Below, one piece after another: positions 34,617-41,974 of a DNA stretch of 64,000 nucleotides. The stretch lies in assembly GCA_024698705.1 (NCBI GenBank), contig JAILQX010000018.1, positions 62,001 through 126,000 of the forward strand. The letters run 5' to 3'. The notes beneath the pieces are model-generated. The model was not told the origin of the DNA, did not search any database, and was given only the letters and a program-made list of their open reading frames with translations. The first letter of the stretch is position 1. Each line of letters opens with the position of its first letter. The stretch is from Lachnospiraceae bacterium. Lineage in GTDB: Bacteria; Bacillota; Clostridia; Lachnospirales; Lachnospiraceae. Position numbers and translations under genes: made by a program.

Positions 34617-35897
34617 CTATTCCGTCTCCTGATCTTGTGCTTCTCTGTCCCCCGCAGACGCCTTGGCAGCACTCGCGGCTTTCCATTTTGAAGCCTCTCT
34701 TTCCTCAGCTGCACCGGCATTCTTTACTTTTGCGGTCTTATAGACCTTGAGCGTCTTTTTTACCACGCTGTCCCAGTTGTACTTATCAAGGACAAATGAG
34801 CTTATGGTTTCGGGACTGTATGCGGGATCTTCACGTATTTCCTTAAGGTGGCCTATTATATCCCTCATGGAATCCCTGAGGCTGTCCACATCCTTATTGG
34901 TAAAGCAATAGCCATGCTGTTCCACAACGGCCGTATTCTCGGGAATATCGCTTACAAGGCATATATTGCCGTAACTCATGGCCTCCAGCAGAGAAAGAGG
35001 CATTCCCTCGATCTCACTGGGAAGTATATAAAGTGCCGCATTTGTGTAGAGTTCCTCCAGTTCACGTCCCTGAACAAAACCGGTCATGACTATCCTTGCT
35101 TTTCTGCGTGCTCTTGAAGTCATATCGTTGAATTTATCCGCAAATGCCTTTATTGTCTTATAATACTCTTCCGAATGGCTGCTGCCTCCGGCGATCACGA
35201 GCGGAACCTCGATGCCGCTCTTTGAATAAGCTTCGACCAGAGTATGTACACCCTTTTCAGGCACGATCCTTGCCACAAACAACATATAATCATTGCCGTT
35301 CAATGCATGCTTCAGTTTGATCACCTTGGGATCGTTACGAACCGGTTCATCAATCCCGTTCGGGATCAAAGTGGTCTTTCTGTTATAAGTCTTTTTGAAA
35401 TATTTTCTGTCGGAATCCGAGAGCACTATTATCTCGTCGGCATATTCGGCTGCCATTCTCTCACCGTATTTGATATAACGGCTTGCGATGCCGCCCCATT
35501 TGCTGCGTTTCCAGTCGAGTCCGTGTATGGTCGCAACACATGTCTTTCCCCTCTTCTTGGCCATGGGGATCATTGCACACGGGCCTTCGGCATGAAAATG
35601 AATAACGTCGCATTTGCTCCTGATCGCCTTCTTCGTGGCAAAATAACTGTATACAAGAGCATTCAGACTTTTCATCTTGAATGTAAATGCGCTCTTTACA
35701 TGCACACCCTTATACTCGTATTCATCGCCTTTGGGAACATCAACATTGTTGTATCCGGCTACATGGTTTCCTTTACGGTTGTACACCGTTACATCATGTC
35801 CCGCGGCAGCCATCCTTGTGGATAGCTCCTCCACAACTATTTCCACTCCGCCTTCTCTGGAGGGCATCCGTTTGTGCCCTATCATCGCAATCTTCAT
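34617..35897 (-). CDS. Glycosyltransferase family 4 with DUF1972-type N-terminus
   Basis: A 426-residue GT4 enzyme. MIGHKRMPSREGGVEIVVEELS (about 5-26) is the DUF1972-like start of rhamnosyl-/galactosyltransferases that add the second sugar. HFHAEGPCAMI and FVARIVPEKGVHTL follow, and LPSEIEGMPLSLLEAMSYG carries the EX7E pair. A 50-residue tail rich in Ala, Glu and Lys (KNAGAAEEREASKWKAAS...) is not part of the fold. It sits next to the WbaP-type initiating enzyme, so it probably adds the second residue to the undecaprenyl-linked primer. Confidence 0.87.
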   Translation of the reverse strand: MKIAMIGHKRMPSREGGVEIVVEELSTRMAAAGHDVTVYNRKGNHVAGYNNVDVPKGDEYEYKGVHVKSAFTFKMKSLNALVYSYFATKKAIRSKCDVIHFHAEGPCAMIPMAKKRGKTCVATIHGLDWKRSKWGGIASRYIKYGERMAAEYADEIIVLSDSDRKYFKKTYNRKTTLIPNGIDEPVRNDPKVIKLKHALNGNDYMLFVARIVPEKGVHTLVEAYSKSGIEVPLVIAGGSSHSEEYYKTIKAFADKFNDMTSRARRKARIVMTGFVQGRELEELYTNAALYILPSEIEGMPLSLLEAMSYGNICLVSDIPENTAVVEQHGYCFTNKDVDSLRDSMRDIIGHLKEIREDPAYSPETISSFVLDKYNWDSVVKKTLKVYKTAKVKNAGAAEEREASKWKAASAAKASAGDREAQDQETE

Positions 35898-35912
35898 GCT
35901 CGGTAAATCTCC

Positions 35913-37337
35913 TTATTTGGCCCCTTTTCTTCCAAGGACCGCTCCTATGGTCTTTAAAAGTATCTTCATATCCATGCTCATCGACCAGTTATCTATGTAT
36001 TCAAGATCAAGCTTTACTACTTCATCAAAATTCTGTATATCGCTTCTGCCACTGACCTGCCACATTCCGGTAAGTCCGGGTTTCATGCTTAATCTCCTCT
36101 TATAGTGAGGATCGTATTGCTCATACTCATCGACTGTTGGCGGTCTTGTTCCCACAAGGCTCATGTCACCCTTCAGTATATTGAAAAACTGCGGAAATTC
36201 ATCCAGGCTGGTCTTTCTTAAGAACTTTCCGACACCTGTTACTCTCGGATCGTTATCCATCTTGAACATCGGCCCTTCCATGTTGTTGTCATCCATAAGT
36301 TCATTTTTTCTTGCTTCCGCGTCTTTGAACATGGAACGGAACTTGTACATGTTAAATATCCTGCCGTTTTTCCCGACTCTCTTTTGCTTAAAGAAGATCG
36401 GTCCGGGATCGTTTACGATTATCGCTATTGATATAAACGGTATCAGTACAATGGTTATCACGATACCTATAAGTGATCCCATTATATCAAACAGCCTTTT
36501 TATCATGCGCTTGTTATAATTGACTTCATTGATACTGTAACTTATGACCGTGTAGCCTGCCAGTGTGTCGACATATGCCGATGATTTGTACATATCCGCA
36601 ACATCTATCGCATAATCACATACAACTCCCATAGCCTCGAAGAAGCTTATCAGATCAGAGATCTGTGCACGCTCAATACCGGGAAGGTATATGAACACCT
36701 CATCGATCGCAAGCAGTTTTACTTTTTCTTTGTATGTGTCCTTATTGCCAAGATTTCCGGCTGTTTCATCATCCGCATCCTTACCGTCCCACACAACATA
36801 TCCCGCAACGCCTCTCATGATATCCAGCCGGCCATTTATCATGGTGCGGACCTCTTCCAGATTCTTTGAATCTGTCACGACCACCAGCTTGGTCTGATTC
36901 TTTTCCGCCTTATAATATGTTCTTAAGTATCTCTTGAGCAATACATGTGCAGCATATGTCAGTATTTCCAGAAGTACGCAGAAGTACCCGAACATAAGTC
37001 TTGAATAATCCTCGGCATACTTTAGCATAACGAGCAATGCCGACATTGCTACAAACACCGTGATAACATACTTTGTTACGCTGGCAAATTCAACCAGATA
37101 TCCTCTTGAAGAGAAGTCTCTTCCGGGATCGATAATGATCGTATACAGCACGCTTATCAGCATGATGACGAGCAGAAATGTCGTATACATTTCAGGCATA
37201 TAGCTGAATCTGAACTCTCCAAACTTAAAGAAATGCGCAAGAAAATACGAGATCAGTGCAATGCAAAGATCCGTAAGGAGCACACTGTATATTTCAATTG
37301 TTCTAAGCCTTGTGTTCTTCTGTCTCATTTTTTGCAT
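35913..37337 (-). CDS. Undecaprenyl-phosphate sugar phosphotransferase (WbaP/EpsL type)
   Basis: A 474-residue polyisoprenyl-phosphate hexose-1-phosphate transferase, the chain initiator. Four or five membrane helices (to about 125) precede a CoA-binding-like domain, a re-entrant helix near 285-305 and the catalytic domain. Key motifs: NDPGPIFFKQKRVGKNGRIF, MYKFRSMFKDAE, KTSLDEFPQFFNILKGDMSL, VGTRPPTVDEY and MKPGLTGMWQVSGRSD. It moves sugar-1-phosphate from a UDP-sugar to undecaprenyl phosphate at the inner membrane face. It overlaps the Wzy-like gene by 35 nt. Confidence 0.93.
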   Translation of the reverse strand: MQKMRQKNTRLRTIEIYSVLLTDLCIALISYFLAHFFKFGEFRFSYMPEMYTTFLLVIMLISVLYTIIIDPGRDFSSRGYLVEFASVTKYVITVFVAMSALLVMLKYAEDYSRLMFGYFCVLLEILTYAAHVLLKRYLRTYYKAEKNQTKLVVVTDSKNLEEVRTMINGRLDIMRGVAGYVVWDGKDADDETAGNLGNKDTYKEKVKLLAIDEVFIYLPGIERAQISDLISFFEAMGVVCDYAIDVADMYKSSAYVDTLAGYTVISYSINEVNYNKRMIKRLFDIMGSLIGIVITIVLIPFISIAIIVNDPGPIFFKQKRVGKNGRIFNMYKFRSMFKDAEARKNELMDDNNMEGPMFKMDNDPRVTGVGKFLRKTSLDEFPQFFNILKGDMSLVGTRPPTVDEYEQYDPHYKRRLSMKPGLTGMWQVSGRSDIQNFDEVVKLDLEYIDNWSMSMDMKILLKTIGAVLGRKGAK

Positions 37338-38442
37338 TTCCTAAAAGGATCATCGCAACCACATACATCAGATTGCTGAGCATGTAAGCGTCATTTATAA
37401 CATACGTCTTCTCCATAAAGGTATAAAGAACCGTCGTAAGCACGATAATATACAGGATTCCTTCTCTTTTGATCGTTACACGGATCATGAGCCATATTAT
37501 AAATGCTATGAATACTATGGCCACTATATATCCGTAATCCGCCGGAACGCCCGCAAATCCGTTATCGACCGCGTACGCATGGCTTCCTCCCGGACTCAGG
37601 GGCTTCCATTCGCCTATGTATGCGCTCTGATAAGCCAGGCTCAGCCTTCCGGTAGTCAGTGAATCAAGTTTTTTGAGCACAGGTCCGTAGCTGTTAAAGC
37701 AGTCGACCGAAACCGATATAAAAGTAAGCACAATGACAACAAGAAATGCAGCCATTCCCGCTATATAGACCCATATCCTGTCAAATACGGCTTCCTTACA
37801 ATATCTGTATGCAAGACCCGCAAGTATGATGATACCCGCAACTATAAATCCCGCTCTTGAACGTGTCAGATAAAACAAGCCTGCATTTATGACAGCCATA
37901 ACCGCATAATGTCTCCAGTCAAATCTGTCCTTAAAAATATATGTAAGCATTGCAAACAGATACCACAGAGTCCCGTGAAGGTTGTTGGCATGGCTGAAGC
38001 CCAGCGGATATCTGCTCTCCACGATGCCTCTTCCGTAATCCCTTGTATCAACGACCACTCCACCGACTCCGATAAGAGCAAGTACAGGTATTATGATGAT
38101 CGCCAAAAAGACCTCCCATGTGATGTAATCCAGGATCTGTCCCATGTCGACGGACTTTGCAGCAAATATCATGACCGCAACATATGCGATATATTTTTCC
38201 GCGCTTGCCAGATAAGCCGCTATGGAAAGTGCTCCTACAAGTCCCATCAGTATCCATTCATATCGTTCATAATAGGTTGTGACGATCTTAACGGCGCAGA
38301 GAACAAATGCCAGCTGAAGGAGTCTTCCTCTTAACGGCATGTCCCACATGCTGAATTCCTCGCACATTATGAAAAGATGGATCAAAATGGCGATGTAAAA
38401 ACAGTATATTCCTACCTTTTCGCCTTTCTTCAATATCTGCAT
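37303..38442 (-). CDS. Wzy-like O-antigen polymerase/ligase family membrane protein
   Basis: A 379-residue protein with about 10-11 membrane helices and one large outside loop (about residues 240-290, with YGPVLKKLDSLTTGRLSLAYQSA and PLSPGGSHAYAVDNGFAG). The TTGR-L segment in that loop and the flanking LTRSRAGFI motif are typical of the Wzy/WaaL superfamily. It would join repeat units on the outer membrane-leaflet side or ligate the chain. The 35-nt overlap with the initiating transferase gene implies joint expression. Confidence 0.78.
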   Translation of the reverse strand: MQILKKGEKVGIYCFYIAILIHLFIMCEEFSMWDMPLRGRLLQLAFVLCAVKIVTTYYERYEWILMGLVGALSIAAYLASAEKYIAYVAVMIFAAKSVDMGQILDYITWEVFLAIIIIPVLALIGVGGVVVDTRDYGRGIVESRYPLGFSHANNLHGTLWYLFAMLTYIFKDRFDWRHYAVMAVINAGLFYLTRSRAGFIVAGIIILAGLAYRYCKEAVFDRIWVYIAGMAAFLVVIVLTFISVSVDCFNSYGPVLKKLDSLTTGRLSLAYQSAYIGEWKPLSPGGSHAYAVDNGFAGVPADYGYIVAIVFIAFIIWLMIRVTIKREGILYIIVLTTVLYTFMEKTYVINDAYMLSNLMYVVAMILLGNAKNETEEHKA

Positions 38443-38471
38443 TTTCGTCTTATTTCCTTTTGAGATCTGAC

Positions 38472-40223
38472 TTATTTCTTCAGTCTGATCTTTTCATCCT
38501 TCACTTCATATATCAGATCACAGTTTTCTATGGTCCTCAACCTGTGGGCAATTATCACCAGTGTTTTCTGTCCGTGCAAGGCATCTATTGCCTCCATGAT
38601 CGCGGTTTCGGTATCATTGTCAAGCGCAGATGTGGCTTCATCAAATATAAGCAGCTCGGGATCATGATACAGCGCCCTTGCGATCCCAAGTCTCTGTCTC
38701 TGTCCGCCCGATATCCTGACTCCTCTTTCACCGATCATGCTGTCAAGGCCGTCAGGCTGTTCTTCGACAAACGTTTTCATCTGAGCCTGTTCAAGAACCT
38801 TCCAGACTCTTTCGTCATCTATCTTGTCCGGTTCGACACCGAATGCGATATTTTCCCTTATCGACGCATCGAGCATATATATGCTCTGCGGGATATATCC
38901 CACATGAGAGAGCCACATCGCATAATTGCTCATTATATCCCTGCCGTCGCTGGTCACGGTTCCCGCCTGTATCTTAAGCAGTCCCAGCAATATGTCTATG
39001 ATCGTCGTTTTACCCGACCCGGAAGGTCCGACAACACCGACAGACTTTCCTACCGGTATGACCATCTCCGCATCTGTAAATATATTCTTACTCGTATTGG
39101 GATAAGCAAATGTGATCCCCTTAAGTCTGATCTCTTTCTTAAGTGTCAGCTCAGTCGTATTTGGATTCTCACGTCTGTTCCTGTCGATCTCCTCCTGTTC
39201 CCTCATGGCCGCAGTATCGATATTTGCGTAAATATAATCGAGCGCAGGCTCGTAATACGCAATATTTGCCATATATGTGTTAACACGGTTAACACTTGGC
39301 AAAAGCCTCATAGCCGCAAGTCCGAAAGCGGAAATAAGAGGTATCATCCTGCTCGTGCTGACACCTGCTGCCATGCTTATACCTACATATCCGAGTATCC
39401 CGACGATAGCCACCGTTTCGAGCAGCTGTCTCGGAAGATTGCTCAGTACATTGTTTACGACCTGATAATCTGCGTATTTCTTCGCTTTTTCCCTGTATCT
39501 GTCCGTACAGTAATCTTCTTTTGCCAGAACCTTGACATCTTTTATCCCGGTGACCGGCTGAAGTATCCACTTATAAAGCCCTGCCTGTTCCTCCCTCGAA
39601 CGGTCTCCTACGTGGCTCAGTCTCGGCTTTATGACCTTCATGATTATCAATGTGGTGATGCCAAGAAGACCGACAACAACGATCATCATCTTAAAATCTA
39701 TGATCAGTAAGAATACTCCCAGACATACACTTACGACGAGTTCAGCTGCCAGATTCATGCATTGGAGCAGCAGATTGAACACATTGTCCATGTCACCGTA
39801 AATGGTTCTGATGATCACCGAGGTTTCGGCATATAAGTAGTATTCATAAGGTCTGTGCAGAAACTGTGACAGAAGATTTGTGGTGCATCTGCTCCTGTTT
39901 TTGTTGACAAACCTCGACTGAAGATATGTCAAAAGCACAAGGTACGCATTTTTAATGATGAACATCAGGATAAGCGCTGCGATCAGCAGATATATCAATG
40001 TCCTGATATTGTCTATATGTAACAGTTCCCTGCAATATACCACATACTCATTTGCCGCAAAGCTTTCCTCATCCATGATCGCCGAGATCAACGGCACTAC
40101 AAGAGATACTCCCGCAGTTTCGAGAAGACCGCCTATAAGTATCATGACCATAAGTCCCGCTATCTTAAGCTTCTGGCCTTTATCCAATATGGAATTCAGC
40201 TGTTTTATCACTTTAGGACTCAT
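38472..40223 (-). CDS. ABC exporter, fused permease-ATPase (MsbA/PglK type), third copy
   Basis: A 583-residue half-transporter. Six helices are followed by the ATPase: Walker A GPSGSGKTTIID, signature ISGGQRQRLGIARAL, Walker B LLIFDEATSALD and H-loop IIAHRLRTI. It differs from the usual LSGGQ by Ile in the first position. It overlaps the SDR gene by 4 nt and is transcribed toward the polymerase and WbaP genes, so it is the best placed of the three exporters to flip the undecaprenyl-linked repeat unit. Confidence 0.9.
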   Translation of the reverse strand: MSPKVIKQLNSILDKGQKLKIAGLMVMILIGGLLETAGVSLVVPLISAIMDEESFAANEYVVYCRELLHIDNIRTLIYLLIAALILMFIIKNAYLVLLTYLQSRFVNKNRSRCTTNLLSQFLHRPYEYYLYAETSVIIRTIYGDMDNVFNLLLQCMNLAAELVVSVCLGVFLLIIDFKMMIVVVGLLGITTLIIMKVIKPRLSHVGDRSREEQAGLYKWILQPVTGIKDVKVLAKEDYCTDRYREKAKKYADYQVVNNVLSNLPRQLLETVAIVGILGYVGISMAAGVSTSRMIPLISAFGLAAMRLLPSVNRVNTYMANIAYYEPALDYIYANIDTAAMREQEEIDRNRRENPNTTELTLKKEIRLKGITFAYPNTSKNIFTDAEMVIPVGKSVGVVGPSGSGKTTIIDILLGLLKIQAGTVTSDGRDIMSNYAMWLSHVGYIPQSIYMLDASIRENIAFGVEPDKIDDERVWKVLEQAQMKTFVEEQPDGLDSMIGERGVRISGGQRQRLGIARALYHDPELLIFDEATSALDNDTETAIMEAIDALHGQKTLVIIAHRLRTIENCDLIYEVKDEKIRLKK

Positions 40224-41068
40224 GGCATGTATTCTCCGCCCGATAAGTTAAGATTGGCACCGTTCATGTATGAAGCTGCATCCGACATCAGAAATTCAAT
40301 GGCAGCTACCGTTTCCCCGACCTCACAAAGGCGCTGCATATGCGAGTTCTCCTTCGTCATTTCGAGGATCCTTTCATCCACAGCGCTTAAGAATTTTGTA
40401 TCCATCATTCCGGGAGATATCCCGTTGATATTGATCCCTTTTCCGGCGTACTCCGCCGCAGCACCTTTAAGATATCCTAAAAGCGCATATTTGCATGCTG
40501 TATAATGGCTCATGAATTTGGGCGGCACACCGAGTGTGACCGAACTGAGTACGGCAACAACCTTGCCGTATCCGGCCTTTGACATGAGCGGTAAAAAGGC
40601 ACTGCATATCTCCGCAAATGAAAAGTACGTCACTTCCATGTCTTTTCGTGCTTTCGTGCCATCCCATTTCTTTATCTTCATAAAATCATAGTTTGATGCC
40701 GCAAGATGAAGAATATGCGTGGGGCATACACCTTCTGCTACAAGTCCTTCTGCCATAGCCTTTACTGAGACCGGATTGGCAAGGTCAACCTGTTTTTTAA
40801 TGATCTTGGTATTGCCTGTCTGCCCGGTGGCCGTATCTTGTCCGTTTTCATCAAACTTCCCGCAGTTTTGTTCCTGCATGTTTTCACCAATCTGCCCGCA
40901 GGTCTGTTCCTGCTTATTGCCAAATGACCCGCACACCGCCTTAAAAGCATCACTTTCGGTACGATAGCATGCTATTATCGTTTTGGGATCTGTATTATTT
41001 TTTAATTTTTCAATGTAAGCCATGCCCACTTCAGAGCTTGCTCCAAGGATCAGATAAGTATTGCCCAT
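40220..41068 (-). CDS. SDR-family oxidoreductase with a repeat-containing insertion
   Basis: A 282-residue SDR. GNTYLILGASSEVGMAYI is the cofactor loop, LHLAASNY the strand-4 motif, and SSVTLGV...MSHYTACKYALLGYLKG has the serine and Y-x3-K. SGGEYMP ends it. Between the beta-2 region and the next core strand lies an insert made of imperfect 12-residue units (QEQTCGQIGENM, QEQNCGKFDENG). The frame extends to 41110, but ATG 41068 has GGGAAGA upstream and begins the fold. An extended -10 promoter lies about 75 nt upstream. Next to a MaoC hydratase and an acyl carrier protein, it may be the ketoacyl reductase of an acyl-building module; an NDP-sugar role is the alternative. Confidence 0.8.
   Translation of the reverse strand: MGNTYLILGASSEVGMAYIEKLKNNTDPKTIIACYRTESDAFKAVCGSFGNKQEQTCGQIGENMQEQNCGKFDENGQDTATGQTGNTKIIKKQVDLANPVSVKAMAEGLVAEGVCPTHILHLAASNYDFMKIKKWDGTKARKDMEVTYFSFAEICSAFLPLMSKAGYGKVVAVLSSVTLGVPPKFMSHYTACKYALLGYLKGAAAEYAGKGININGISPGMMDTKFLSAVDERILEMTKENSHMQRLCEVGETVAAIEFLMSDAASYMNGANLNLSGGEYMP
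40838..40937. repeat. Imperfect tandem repeat within the SDR gene (about 36-bp units)
   Basis: Two to three units of about 36 bp, each holding GCAGTTTTGTTCCTGC-like sequence, encode repeats with a central Cys-Gly (VCGSFGNK, TCGQIGENM, NCGKFDENG). The insertion is in frame and outside the catalytic motifs. Confidence 0.75.
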
Positions 41069-41140
41069 TCTTCCCTTTCTCCGGATTTTGGTAGACAAAT
41101 CGAAAACCATGATCTGTCATCCTAAATGCCCATTCTATCT

Positions 41141-41149
41141 ATTATACCA
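41141..41149 (-). promoter_or_regulatory. Extended -10 promoter upstream of the SDR gene
   Basis: TGGTATAAT on the minus strand is a perfect TGnTATAAT box. It lies about 75 bp before the SDR start and inside a 145-bp gap after the MaoC gene. There is no strong -35 box, which extended -10 promoters do not need. Confidence 0.45.
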
Positions 41150-41213
41150 TTGTTCCCTGTTTTACTCCAGTATGCCCACTCGGACGGATTCACTATCCGC
41201 CTGTATGAATTCT

Positions 41214-41633
41214 TCAGGCGTCCAGCACACCCATCTGCATGGTTCCGCGAAGCACTTTATCACCGGAAGCGTTTACAACGGTCACCTTCATGTCAAATAT
41301 CTTGAATTCCTCATTTACATCGCTGACCTCACCCGTGACAGTCAGCTCATCTCCGGGAAACACCGGCTTCTTGAATTTCACTTCAACTTGCCTGATCAGG
41401 CTGTTCTCTCCGGGCAGATACACGCCTGCAAGCGCACTTAGAAACGAGGCTGTAAGCATGCCGTAAGCAACTTTTCCTTCAAAGCCTTTTTTCACTGCGA
41501 AATCATCGTCAGTATGCAGCGGATTGATGTCACCGGTAATATTTCTGAAACTGTTCATCATTTCTTCGGTGATCTTGACCGTGAAGCTTGCCTTCAATCC
41601 CACCTTTATATCTTCAAATCTGTATCTGTTCAT
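41214..41633 (-). CDS. MaoC-like (R)-specific enoyl hydratase, hotdog fold
   Basis: A 139-residue single hotdog-domain protein. NITGDINPLHTDDDFA (about 31-46) fits the hydratase-2 signature, with the catalytic Asp35 and His40 spaced D-x4-H. AYGMLTASFLSAL and VFPGDELTVTGEV are the helix and strand that follow. It would add water to a trans-2-enoyl thioester to give an (R)-3-hydroxyacyl thioester, or the reverse. It is unusual in a capsule locus. With the adjacent SDR and nearby acyl carrier protein and MBOAT, it may supply a hydroxyacyl decoration. Confidence 0.85.
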   Translation of the reverse strand: MNRYRFEDIKVGLKASFTVKITEEMMNSFRNITGDINPLHTDDDFAVKKGFEGKVAYGMLTASFLSALAGVYLPGENSLIRQVEVKFKKPVFPGDELTVTGEVSDVNEEFKIFDMKVTVVNASGDKVLRGTMQMGVLDA

Positions 41634-41974
41634 TGTTTTTACATCCTCTGTGTTGCAGTTTTAAGATTCTTATTCTCTTTCCGGCACTTGTATCTTAATT
41701 TCTACCGCCAAATCCCCGGGATTTGACTCTTAAACCCACTGTTTTAAGATTATTTATGTGTATTTTTCTTTTCTATCTTAATTTCTTCCGGAAATTGCTT
41801 TCTTGTTTTACTTTTTTAAGATTTTCCGTCCTTTTTCGACGTCTGTATCTTACCCTCATCCATTTAAGCTCATGTTTTTAGGTCTTTTCGCTGAAAATTT
41901 AAGATTTCAATCGTGATATAAGCACTTGTATCTTAACTCAAGTCACCCTCATCCCATAAACATGAGAAATATGA
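41634..41974. promoter_or_regulatory. 341-bp intergenic region with four evenly built inverted-repeat units
   Basis: No gene is visible. It holds four units of TTAAGAT-N24-ATCTTAA at 41661-41698, 41744-41781, 41816-41853 (last base C) and 41899-41936. In all four, the half-sites start exactly 31 bp apart. Unit starts are 83, 72 and 83 bp apart; 31, 72 and 83 are near 3, 7 and 8 helical turns, so all half-sites face the same side of the DNA. Between the units lie palindromes AAATCCCCGGGATTT (near 41717) and TTCCGGAA (near 41789). It separates the MBOAT and MaoC genes. Confidence 0.85.

Noticed and set aside
38460-39710. A 416-codon open frame on the plus strand
   Set aside because: It lies wholly opposite the third ABC exporter gene, which has all its motifs. 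The translation has no recognisable domain and is rich in Cys, His and Arg, as shadow frames are.
41661-41936. CRISPR array
   Set aside because: The repeated part is only 7 bp and occurs as inverted pairs, the spacers are not uniform in the CRISPR way, and there are no cas genes.
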